A stretch of 5,090 nt of DNA from Bacillota bacterium (GCA_012510625.1 JAAZHP010000275.1:1-5090); one strand, 5' to 3'; shown: positions 1 through 5,090, counted from the first letter of the stretch. The notes: generated from the letters alone by a model not told the origin. Numbers and translations: made by a program.

Positions 1-1754
1 CCCCGCTCCTCAACCTGGTGCCTATACTTATCCGGCAGGCGGGAAATAAAGTCGTCCGCATGTACCAGCCGGGCGGCATGCTTAACCTGGTCCAGGGAAA
101 TTTCCTCGTTATTCAGGCTAATATTGCCGGCAATGGTATCGCTGAAGAGGAAAACGTCCTGCAGAATTACCCCAATCTGGCGGCGCAGCTCTTCTTTTTT
201 CAGGCGGCGGATATCGATGCCGTCGATGAGGATGCTGCCCTTTTGCGCATCGTAAAAGCGGGAGAGCAGGTTGATAATCGAGCTCTTGCCGGCGCCGGTG
301 GCCCCGACCAGGGCGACGGTCTGGTTCGGCTCTACGGCCAGAGAAACATCTTTCAGCACCCAGTTTTCCCCTTCGTAAGCAAACCAGACATTTTTCAGCT
401 CCACCCGGCCTTTGATCTCCGGCAGCCAGACCGGCATATCCGGGTCGGAGATGATCTCGGATCTATCCAGCAGTTGAAAAATCCGTTCGGAGGAGGCCAT
501 GGCCGACTGCATCACGTTGTACTTCTCGGTCATGCTGCTGATGGGGCGAAAGAATTGCTGGATATAGTTGATAAAGGCAAAGAGCACTCCAAACTGCAGG
601 GCGCCCCGGATCACCTGCCCTCCGCCGTACCACAGCAGCACTGCGATGGCGAAGGACTGGAAGAGGTCTATGGTGGGCCTGAAAACGGCGAAGGTCCAGA
701 CTTCCTGCATGTTCGCCTGGTAGTGTTCCCGGTTAATCCGGTCGAACTGCCGGTACTGGTTTAACTGCTGGTTAAAGATCTGGATAATGCGCATGCCGGA
801 GATATTTTCCTGCAGGTCGGCATTGATGGCGGCCAGCTTTGTCCTCACCTGGCGGTAGGCCTGCCGGGCTTTAATCCGGAAGAGAACGGTGGCTGCGCCG
901 ATCAGCGGCAGGGTGACCATGCTCACCAGGGCCAGCCTGCGGTCCATCTGCAGCATGGCCAGGAGGATGCCCGCCAGCAGAAATATATCTTTGAACAGGT
1001 TAACGATCACGCTGGTGAACATTTCGTTCAACGTTTCGGTATCGTTGGCCACCCTGGTCACCAGGCGCCCCACGGGGTTGCGGTCAAAGAAGCTCAAAGA
1101 AAGGCTTTGCAGATGCGTGAACACTTTCATGCGGATATCGTAGATGATTTTCTGCCCGGCGTATTGCAGCAGGCAAACCTGCAAGTAGTTCAGGATAAAG
1201 CCGGCCAGGATAAGCAGGAAAAAAATGAGCCCCAGCCGGTAAAGGGCGGCTATATCCCGGCCCCGCAAAAGGGACAATTGGCCGGAGTTGAGCTTAATAG
1301 CCGGAATGCTCCTTTTGCCCTGCCGCAGGACGTATGTGCTGCCGGCCGCCGCTTCCAGCCGGTATTCCGGCCCTCTTTGATCGACTGTGCCCTCAACGAG
1401 ATAGTACTCCCCCCGGTAAAAAACAACCTGCCGCCGGGGCAGCTGCCGGTAAGGCCGATCAAGCTCGCTTTCTCTGATCAGCACCTCACCCTCCAGCTGC
1501 AATCCGGGCAGGGGCTCTTCTCCCGGCTCAAAGGCGACCAGGGGGATGCTGTAGGCGTTGATATGCTTGTCAATAGCTATCTCCAGGATGTAGGGACGGG
1601 CCAGCTCTACAAAGGTGATTCCCGCCAGCAGCAGAATGCAGATCAGGATGATTGCCGTGTAGGGGCGGGCAAACTCCAGGAGCCGTTTCAGCAAATTTAG
1701 ATCCAGTGTTTTTTCTAGATCCTCTTCCCGGTGAAAATTATTTTGTTCGCTCAT
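1..1754 (-). CDS. BmrD/YheH-like ABC exporter half-transporter with extracellular domain (3' end outside window)
   Basis: This is one subunit of a heterodimeric multidrug-type ABC exporter, a membrane domain fused to an ATPase domain. The frame is open from ATG 1754 to the left edge, giving 584 complete codons. TM1 lies at residues ~33-52. A hydrophilic stretch at ~66-166 (positions 1257-1559) follows, then TM2 at ~171-191 and four further membrane segments. The ATPase domain has Walker A GATGAGKS at residues 484-491 (282-305) and Q-loop Gln532 (159-161). The sequence runs out at EERG, a few residues before the expected signature, so signature, Walker B and H-loop cannot be seen. The TM1-TM2 insert places Walker A about 110 residues later than in the partner, as in Bacillus subtilis BmrD (YheH). 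The SD is poor: AAAGG lies about 13 nt before ATG. An in-frame GTG at 1791-1793, overlapping the upstream gene's end, is an alternative start. Co-transcription with the upstream subunit is likely. The family is certain; the BmrD assignment is strong; the substrate is unknown. Confidence 0.93.
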   Translation of the reverse strand, partial: MSEQNNFHREEDLEKTLDLNLLKRLLEFARPYTAIILICILLLAGITFVELARPYILEIAIDKHINAYSIPLVAFEPGEEPLPGLQLEGEVLIRESELDRPYRQLPRRQVVFYRGEYYLVEGTVDQRGPEYRLEAAAGSTYVLRQGKRSIPAIKLNSGQLSLLRGRDIAALYRLGLIFFLLILAGFILNYLQVCLLQYAGQKIIYDIRMKVFTHLQSLSLSFFDRNPVGRLVTRVANDTETLNEMFTSVIVNLFKDIFLLAGILLAMLQMDRRLALVSMVTLPLIGAATVLFRIKARQAYRQVRTKLAAINADLQENISGMRIIQIFNQQLNQYRQFDRINREHYQANMQEVWTFAVFRPTIDLFQSFAIAVLLWYGGGQVIRGALQFGVLFAFINYIQQFFRPISSMTEKYNVMQSAMASSERIFQLLDRSEIISDPDMPVWLPEIKGRVELKNVWFAYEGENWVLKDVSLAVEPNQTVALVGATGAGKSSIINLLSRFYDAQKGSILIDGIDIRRLKKEELRRQIGVILQDVFLFSDTIAGNISLNNEEISLDQVKHAARLVHADDFISRLPDKYRHQVEER

Positions 1755-1782
1755 CTGCTGCTGTTTACCTTTCTTTAACTCT

Positions 1783-3534
1783 TTAACCTTCACTGGCCAG
1801 CTTCTCTTCCAGCTGCTGTTTTTCGTAAAGGTCGGCGTACAGCCCGCCCCGCTCGAGCAGCTCCTGGTGGGTGCCCTGCTCGACAATCTCTCCTCTTTTA
1901 AGGACTACAATTTGGCCGGCATCTTTGACCGTCGAGATGCGGTGACTGATTATAATAGCAGTTTTTCCTTTCAGGCGCGGCTTCAGCTCCAGCAGAATGG
2001 CCTCCTCGGTCTGCGTGTCTACTGCGGAGAAGGCATCGTCCAGAATGAAGATGGAAGGGTTCTTGAGCAGCGCCCGGGCGATAGAGACCCTCTGCTTCTG
2101 TCCCCCGGAGAGGGTCACTCCTCTTTCTCCCAGGACAGTATCAAACTTAAAGAGAAATTCCTCGATGTCATCGTATACCCGGGCCGCTCTCGCCGCCTTC
2201 TCAATTTCCGGGAGACTGGCCCCGGGGCGTCCGAAGGCAATGTTGTGGGCAATGGTCTTGGAGAAAAGGAAGTTGTCCTGGGGGACACAGCCGATAGCCT
2301 GGCGCAGCTGCTCCAGCGGTATGCGGTAGATATCTATGCCGTCAATAAATATGGTTCCCGGAGGAGGATTGTAAAGGCGCAGCAGCAGTGCGGCCAGCGT
2401 AGATTTCCCGCTTCCGGTAGGGCCCACTACGGCGAGGGTCTCTCCGGGTAAAAGGGAAATATTGATGTTTTTCAACACCGGAATATGAGTGCCCGGGTAT
2501 GAGAAATTCAAATTCCGGAATTCTATCTTGCCGCTAATTTTCTCGACCGGCATGGCTCCGGGGCCGTCCTTTATTTCGGGCTGCTCTCCAAGGAGAACAT
2601 TGAGCCGGCCCATGGAGGCGCTGCCCCGCTGGATTACATTGATGACCCAGCCGATGGCGATCATGGGCCAGGTCAGCATCTGCTGGTAGCTGATAAAGGC
2701 GACAAGCGAACCCAGCTGGAGAGCGCCCTGCATGACCATTCCGCCGCCGTAAACCAGGGCGATGATAAAGCTCAGCGATGAGATGAAGAAGACGAGCGGA
2801 TCGAAGAGACCCCAGACCCTGATCAAATGCATATTGGCCAGGATATAATCGCCGGCAATGCCGGAAAATCTTTTTGTTTCCGCCTTTTCGCGGGCAAAAG
2901 CCTTGATTACCCTGATGCCGCTGATGTTTTCCTGCACTCGCTCGGATAATCGGGAGAAGGTCTCCTGCACAACCCGGAAACGAACATTGATCTGCCTGCC
3001 CAAGCCCAGCGCCACCAGGGCCAGCAGCGGCAGCGGGATCAGGGCAATCAGGGTCAACTTCCAATCAATCGTTGTCAGCATCAGGACAACCGCCATTATA
3101 GTCAAAAACACTGAGTCAACAAGCATTACAATACCGATGCCCATGGAAGCCCGGACAGCGTTAATATCGTTTGTGCCATGGGCCATGAGGTCGCCGGTTT
3201 TGCGATGGTCGTAAAAGGATGGAGAGAGGGTTTGCAGGTGCTTGAACAGCTTGTCGCGAATATAGTATTCCAGCCGGCGCGCCGTGCCGAGAATATAGAT
3301 GCGCCATAGAAAGCGGAACAGGGCCACGCCTACTGCTACAAGAACGATCAGGTTGGCATATTTCCAGATCAGGCCCGGCGTGGCTCCCTGGCTCTGGACA
3401 GTATCGGTAAACTGCCCCAGCAGCCTGGGGGTAATCATCTGGAGCAAGTCGGTTCCCAGCAACCAGAGAATACCTAAAATATAGGCCCATTTATTGGTTT
3501 TATAAAAATCCCTAAGCGTAAATAATTCTTTCAT
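1783..3534 (-). CDS. BmrC/YheI-like ABC exporter half-transporter with degenerate Walker B
   Basis: This is a complete 583-residue half-transporter (six-helix membrane domain, then ATPase), predicted to pair in the cytoplasmic membrane with the gene just downstream. TM1 is near residues 12-34, and the FYDHRKTGDLMAHGTND stretch after TM2 is typical of the YheI group. ATPase motifs, numbered from ATG 3534: Walker A GPTGSGKS 371-378 (2401-2424), Q-loop VPQD, signature LSGGQ 475-479 (2098-2112), Walker B IFILDD ending at Asp499-Asp500, D-loop SAVD, H-loop His531. The usual catalytic Glu after Walker B is Asp500 (2035-2037), the substitution I recall for B. subtilis BmrC at the same residue number. 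This subunit's ATP site should be slow, while its intact LSGGQ completes the partner's active site. I chose ATG 3534 because AGGA at 3539-3542 precedes it. GTG 3559-3561 would add 9 residues but has no SD. The transported substrate cannot be read from sequence. Confidence 0.95.
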   Translation of the reverse strand: MKELFTLRDFYKTNKWAYILGILWLLGTDLLQMITPRLLGQFTDTVQSQGATPGLIWKYANLIVLVAVGVALFRFLWRIYILGTARRLEYYIRDKLFKHLQTLSPSFYDHRKTGDLMAHGTNDINAVRASMGIGIVMLVDSVFLTIMAVVLMLTTIDWKLTLIALIPLPLLALVALGLGRQINVRFRVVQETFSRLSERVQENISGIRVIKAFAREKAETKRFSGIAGDYILANMHLIRVWGLFDPLVFFISSLSFIIALVYGGGMVMQGALQLGSLVAFISYQQMLTWPMIAIGWVINVIQRGSASMGRLNVLLGEQPEIKDGPGAMPVEKISGKIEFRNLNFSYPGTHIPVLKNINISLLPGETLAVVGPTGSGKSTLAALLLRLYNPPPGTIFIDGIDIYRIPLEQLRQAIGCVPQDNFLFSKTIAHNIAFGRPGASLPEIEKAARAARVYDDIEEFLFKFDTVLGERGVTLSGGQKQRVSIARALLKNPSIFILDDAFSAVDTQTEEAILLELKPRLKGKTAIIISHRISTVKDAGQIVVLKRGEIVEQGTHQELLERGGLYADLYEKQQLEEKLASEG

Positions 3535-3538
3535 TTTA

Positions 3539-3547
3539 TCCTGCCCG
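3539..3547 (-). promoter_or_regulatory. Ribosome binding site deciding the start of the BmrC-like gene
   Basis: On the minus strand GGGCAGGA lies 4 nt before ATG 3534. The spacing is slightly short but workable. The alternative GTG at 3559-3561 is preceded by AT-rich sequence without any SD match. The ATG also gives a length (583) close to that of BmrC. Confidence 0.6.
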
Positions 3548-3564
3548 TTCTCTATGTTCACTAA

Positions 3565-3602
3565 TCTATTTCTAAATAGAGCGGGGCGAATCCTTTAAGC
3601 AA
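3565..3602 (-). promoter_or_regulatory. Candidate promoter and operator-like palindrome of the ABC operon
   Basis: A perfect 7-bp inverted repeat with a 2-nt spacer, TCTATTT-CT-AAATAGA, spans 3565-3580, about 30 nt upstream of the ABC start. Reading the minus strand, TTGCTT (3597-3602) and TATTTA (3573-3578) are separated by 18 nt and could be weak -35 and -10 boxes, with the -10 inside the palindrome. That arrangement would suit repression by a small dimeric regulator. The palindrome is seen directly. Promoter and operator roles are inference: both hexamers match consensus at only about three positions, and no regulator gene is present here. Confidence 0.3.
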
Positions 3603-3614
3603 CATGGTGCCGGT

Positions 3615-3689
3615 TTAGCGGCGGACGGGAAAGGCCAGGGCGGCGAGGAAGACGAGGCCGGCAATGCCCATGGCGGGATAGACGGGGGT
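3615..3689 (-). pseudogene. Remnant of a YkvI-like membrane protein C-terminus
   Basis: On the minus strand this encodes VYPAMGIAGLVFLAALAFPVRR followed by TAA (3615-3617). It closely matches the end of the membrane protein at the right edge of the window (VYPAMGVAGLIFLAALALHKPK). DNA 3634-3688 matches 4962-5016 at 50 of 55 positions. Upstream of the Val codon the similarity stops abruptly near 3689, and the frame reaches a stop at 3708-3710, so no full gene and no start survives. It lies 80 nt upstream of the ABC start on the same strand. The most likely reading is the leftover 3' end of a duplicated gene whose 5' part was replaced by the AT-rich block. It is unlikely to be expressed as a protein. 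Confidence 0.6.
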
Positions 3690-3722
3690 AGTGTAAAGAG
3701 GCAAATGTTACATACACGGAAA

Positions 3723-3749
3723 AATATAGACAGGCGACACGCCTATATT
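3723..3749. repeat. Bulged hairpin in the upstream region of the GNAT gene
   Basis: AATATA (3723-3728) pairs with TATATT (3744-3749), and GGCG (3733-3736) pairs with CGCC (3740-3743) around an ACA loop, leaving GACA as a bulge on the left arm. It sits just inside the AT-rich side of the junction with the YkvI-like remnant. No T-run follows, so it is not a standard intrinsic terminator in either direction. Role unknown. Confidence 0.35.
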
Positions 3750-3761
3750 GCTGGAAATTAA

Positions 3762-3798
3762 TTTGCAGGTATAAAGATTTAGAAAAAAGACCTGCAAA
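3762..3798. repeat. 9-bp perfect inverted repeat, possible operator of the GNAT gene
   Basis: TTTGCAGGT (3762-3770) and ACCTGCAAA (3790-3798) are exact reverse complements separated by 19 nt of A-rich sequence. The right arm covers the position expected for the -35 box of the candidate promoter just downstream. This could be a two-site operator or an RNA stem if transcription begins further upstream. The repeat is seen directly; the regulatory role is inference. Confidence 0.45.
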
Positions 3799-3820
3799 AG
3801 TGTATTTATTATGTCATAAT
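3792..3820 (+). promoter_or_regulatory. Candidate extended -10 promoter for the GNAT gene
   Basis: TGTCATAAT at 3812-3820 is an extended -10 element (TG, one base, then CATAAT with five of six consensus matches). CTGCAA at 3792-3797, 17 nt upstream, would be a poor -35, as is usual for extended -10 promoters. Transcription would start near 3827, leaving a leader of about 45 nt. The -35 position overlaps the right arm of the inverted repeat at 3790-3798. Confidence 0.4.
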
Positions 3821-3859
3821 GAAAATGTGTATAAAATGCATCCGTAAAAAATTTTATTT

Positions 3860-3863
3860 GAGG
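3860..3863 (+). promoter_or_regulatory. Ribosome binding site favouring the second ATG of the GNAT gene
   Basis: GAGG lies only 2 nt before ATG 3866 but 8 nt before ATG 3872. The spacing makes 3872 the more plausible start. The protein differs by two residues between the choices. Confidence 0.45.
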
Positions 3864-3871
3864 TTATGAAA

Positions 3872-4378
3872 ATGATAGTTGAGTTAAAGCAAGTTAATAT
3901 TGACGAAAAGGAGATTCTAGGAAATCTATTAGAAAAATACAGCTATGAATTTTCACAATGGGATAAACGTGATGTTAATAAATTAGGCCTTTATGGCTAT
4001 CAATATCTTGATTACTATTGGACTGAAGATAAGAGATGGGCTTACTTTATTTTAGTTGATGATAAATTGGCCGGATTTGCTATGGTTGTTAATCTTCCCG
4101 AAGTGGATGATAGAGAGAATGATTTCCAGATGGCTGAGTTTTTTGTATTGCATAAATACCGGCGATCAGGTGTGGGAAGACAAGCCTTTTTTAAAGTTCT
4201 TGATATGCATAAAGGCAAATGGCAGCTGAAAAGGCATCCTGCCAATATTGCATCTGTACTCTTCTGGGATAAAGTAATAAATGAATACACAAATGGACGA
4301 TTTGAGCTTATAAAAGCATATCCAGGAACGGAATATGATGATGGCACATTAGGTGATGTCTTTTTTTTTGAGAGTTAA
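3872..4378 (+). CDS. GNAT-family N-acetyltransferase (COG5628-like)
   Basis: This is a predicted soluble acetyltransferase of 168 residues, using acetyl-CoA to acetylate an unknown amine. Hydrophobic WAYFILV and KLAGFAMVV strands (residues ~56-73) lead to EFFVLHKYRRSGVGRQAFF (~89-107). RRSGVGR at 97-103 is the GNAT motif A pyrophosphate-binding loop (R/Q-x-x-G-x-G/A). HPANIAS followed by FW (~122-132) is the usual motif B Asn and aromatic region. The length is normal for a single-domain GNAT. Sampled lines of the gene run about 30-38% GC against about 57-60% in sampled ABC lines, suggesting separate ancestry. ATG 3866 is an alternative start. A run of nine T at 4361-4369 lies just before the stop and encodes the FFF of the C-terminus. 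The nearest plus-strand gene is mscL, 131 nt downstream; a shared transcript is possible but not shown. The substrate cannot be inferred. Confidence 0.88.
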   Translation: MIVELKQVNIDEKEILGNLLEKYSYEFSQWDKRDVNKLGLYGYQYLDYYWTEDKRWAYFILVDDKLAGFAMVVNLPEVDDRENDFQMAEFFVLHKYRRSGVGRQAFFKVLDMHKGKWQLKRHPANIASVLFWDKVINEYTNGRFELIKAYPGTEYDDGTLGDVFFFES

Positions 4379-4405
4379 ATAACATTAAAGAATAGCAATG
4401 AATGA

Positions 4406-4435
4406 GTGAGTCAAGGGGACGGTGACTTTGGCTAT
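4406..4435. repeat. REP-like element, left copy (degenerate hairpin)
   Basis: Positions 4406-4433 match 4916-4943 in 25 of 28 bases, in the same orientation. The copy begins GTGAGTCA, carries a GGGGACGGT core and ends TTTGGCT. Compared with the right copy its outer two base pairs are lost (TGGCTAT instead of TGGCTCA), leaving a shorter stem. I recall elements with this core and a TGAGTCA-type stem as dispersed repeats in many Clostridia genomes, which resemble REP elements mobilised by RAYT transposases; that link is inference. It lies between the GNAT gene and mscL. Confidence 0.55.
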
Positions 4436-4497
4436 TGCCCGTCTGGTATGGATGAAAGCTAAAGCCGGGGGATAAATTCTAAACATTGGTACGGAAG

Positions 4498-4502
4498 AGG
4501 AG
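4498..4502 (+). promoter_or_regulatory. Strong ribosome binding site of mscL
   Basis: AGGAG, 7 nt before ATG 4510, is a near-ideal Shine-Dalgarno sequence and fixes the mscL start. No convincing promoter hexamers were found between the GNAT stop and this site. Confidence 0.75.
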
Positions 4503-4509
4503 AGATTAA

Positions 4510-4914
4510 ATGCTTAAAGAATTCAAGGAATTTGCAGTAAAAGGTAATGTTATTGACCTTGCAGTTGGTGTGATCATTGGCGGAGCCTTTGGCAAAATCG
4601 TTTCATCCCTTGTCAATGACATCCTTATGCCTGTTTTTGGCTTTATTTTGAGCGGGATAAATATATCAGATTTTAAATTTGTCATCAAACCGGCCAGCGG
4701 CGATATCTCCGAGGTGGCCATTCTTTATGGTTCATTCATTCAATCAATCGTTGATTTCTTAATTATTGCTTTTTCAATTTTTTGTTTTATAAAATTGCTT
4801 TCACTTTGGAAAAAGAAAGAAGAAGAACCAGAAGAGCCACCTGTTACAGATGGACCAACTCCGGAAGTTCTGCTTCTTGAAGAGATTCGCGATCTGTTGA
4901 AAACAAAACAATAA
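4510..4914 (+). CDS. mscL: Large-conductance mechanosensitive channel MscL
   Basis: This encodes a 134-residue membrane channel that opens under high membrane tension and releases solutes during osmotic downshock, acting as a homopentamer. The N-terminal amphipathic helix LKEFKEFAVKGNVIDLAVG runs into TM1 (~15-44), with the conserved pore stretch AVGVIIGGAFGKIVSSLVND and Val21 at the constriction. An outward loop (~45-69) follows, then TM2 (~70-99, YGSFIQSIVDFLIIAF), a charged KKKEEEPEEP linker after the membrane, and the C-terminal bundle helix VLLLEEIRDLLKTKQ. Length and motif order match E. coli MscL (136 residues) throughout, with no missing element. The upstream SD is strong. The gene ends 28 nt from the converging YkvI-like gene, with only a REP-like hairpin between. 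Base composition is AT-rich in places (about 20% GC around 4741-4800). Confidence 0.97.
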   Translation: MLKEFKEFAVKGNVIDLAVGVIIGGAFGKIVSSLVNDILMPVFGFILSGINISDFKFVIKPASGDISEVAILYGSFIQSIVDFLIIAFSIFCFIKLLSLWKKKEEEPEEPPVTDGPTPEVLLLEEIRDLLKTKQ

Positions 4915-4915
4915 G

Positions 4916-4945
4916 GTGAGTCAGGGGGACGGTAGCTTTGGCTCA
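4916..4945. repeat. REP-like element, right copy (intact hairpin)
   Basis: TGAGTCA (4917-4923) pairs with TGGCTCA (4939-4945), giving a 7-bp stem with one G-T wobble around a loop containing GGGGGACGGT. It repeats 4406-4433 with three differences. It fills the gap between the converging mscL and YkvI-like genes, and its right arm provides the TGA stop codon of the latter (4943-4945). It could help end transcription from both sides, but it lacks the T-run of an intrinsic terminator. Confidence 0.6.
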
Positions 4946-5090
4946 CTTGGGCTTATGGAGAGCCAGGGCGGCCAGGAAGATGAGGCCGGCGACGCCCATG
5001 GCGGGATAGACGGTGGCGACTATTTTTGAAAATCCCATGTGGCCGGCAAAGAAGGCTCCGGTGGCGGTGAGGATCGTCAGGGCTTTAAAA
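4943..5090 (-). CDS. YkvI-like membrane protein, C-terminal end (5' part outside window)
   Basis: The last 48 residues plus TGA stop are visible, and the frame is open to the right edge. The sequence FKALTILTATGAFFAGHMGF is followed by SKIVATVYPAMGVAGLIFLAALALHKPK. The GF-x-K-I/L-V-x-TVYP-x-G pattern before a final hydrophobic helix and a short basic tail resembles the end of YkvI-type multi-pass membrane proteins of Firmicutes (COG3949), whose substrate is not established. Another member of the LeuT/APC-like transporter fold is possible, since so little is visible. The stop codon lies within the REP-like hairpin, so the native C-terminus may have been altered by that element. A near-copy of the last 20 or so codons lies at 3615-3689. 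Confidence 0.6.
   Translation of the reverse strand, partial: FKALTILTATGAFFAGHMGFSKIVATVYPAMGVAGLIFLAALALHKPK
4962..5016. repeat. Direct repeat partner of 3634-3688
   Basis: This 55-bp stretch, encoding the final membrane helix of the YkvI-like protein, matches 3634-3688 at 50 of 55 positions in the same orientation. The five differences are scattered and leave the reading frame intact in both copies, with only conservative residue changes (Ile/Val exchanges). The pair brackets the GNAT-mscL block. Confidence 0.7.

Noticed and set aside
18..764. Long plus-strand open frame of 248 codons
   Set aside because: It lies opposite the BmrD-like ATPase and membrane domains, which show clear family motifs; this strand has no RBS and encodes no recognisable domain.
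1107..1700. Plus-strand open frame of 197 codons, and the minus-strand 70-codon frame at 1250-1462
   Set aside because: Both lie over the N-terminal and extracellular region of the BmrD-like subunit, whose own frame is continuous from 1754; neither has a recognisable family pattern.
1867..2451. Plus-strand frames opposite the BmrC-like ATPase domain (also 1997-2329)
   Set aside because: The minus strand carries Walker A, LSGGQ, Walker B and H-loop in this stretch; the plus-strand frames are by-products of its GC-rich codons.
2534..3490. Minus-strand out-of-frame open frames at 2534-3064 and 3161-3490
   Set aside because: They overlap the BmrC-like gene in another frame; their Pro/Gly/Ala/Arg-rich composition is typical of frame shadows.
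4042..4347. Minus-strand frames opposite the GNAT gene and mscL (4042-4347, 4506-4721, 4740-4946)
   Set aside because: They are antisense to two confidently recognised genes and have no RBS or family similarity.
4361..4369. Run of nine T near the GNAT stop as a phase-variation switch
   Set aside because: It lies only a few codons before the end, so slippage would change just the last residues; a sequencing length error is an equally likely concern.
4436..4509. Promoter, riboswitch or intron fragment upstream of mscL
   Set aside because: No properly spaced -35/-10 pair, no recognisable riboswitch core and no group II intron signature could be found; only the SD is convincing.
4916..4945. Intrinsic terminator between mscL and the YkvI-like gene
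   Set aside because: A 7-bp stem is present but the loop is long (15 nt) and no T-run follows on either strand, so a REP-like repeat fits better.

Overview
The window looks like a chromosomal segment of a Gram-positive Firmicute, most likely a Clostridia lineage of the Desulfotomaculum/Pelotomaculum type. This rests on the YheI/YheH (BmrC/BmrD)-like ABC pair, AGGAG-type ribosome binding sites, a YkvI-like membrane protein, and small repeats carrying a GGGGACGGT core of a kind I recall as common in such genomes. The taxon is an inference; there is no rRNA or other marker gene.

Layout. Positions 1-3534 hold two tandem minus-strand ABC exporter genes about 28 nt apart. The upstream gene (1783-3534) is a complete BmrC/YheI-like half-transporter with an Asp in place of the catalytic Walker B Glu. 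The downstream gene (1754 to beyond the left edge) is a BmrD/YheH-like half-transporter with a roughly 100-residue outward-facing domain between TM1 and TM2. It is cut by the window edge just before its ABC signature. Together they should form an asymmetric heterodimeric exporter with one degenerate and one active ATP site.

Positions 3535-3871 are intergenic. From left to right they contain a palindrome and weak promoter ahead of the ABC operon, a short remnant of a YkvI-like C-terminus on the minus strand, a bulged hairpin, and a 9-bp inverted repeat overlapping a likely extended -10 promoter for the next gene. Positions 3872-4378 (plus) encode a small GNAT acetyltransferase in clearly AT-rich DNA. 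Positions 4510-4914 (plus) encode MscL, the large-conductance mechanosensitive channel, flanked by two near-identical ~28-bp REP-like repeats. From 4943 to the right edge (minus) is the C-terminal end of a YkvI-like membrane protein, whose last 20-odd residues are the intact counterpart of the remnant at 3615-3689.

Interpretation. The ABC pair is a self-contained efflux operon. The AT-rich GNAT-mscL block sits between two copies of the same membrane-protein tail. That suggests the block was inserted into, or assembled beside, a duplicated YkvI-like gene, with REP-like elements decorating its right half. I found no CRISPR array, tRNA, rRNA, recognisable riboswitch or transposase gene, and no clear novel multi-gene system. 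The most unusual items are the tail duplication, the REP-like element that supplies the YkvI-like stop codon, and the asymmetric exporter with its extra domain.
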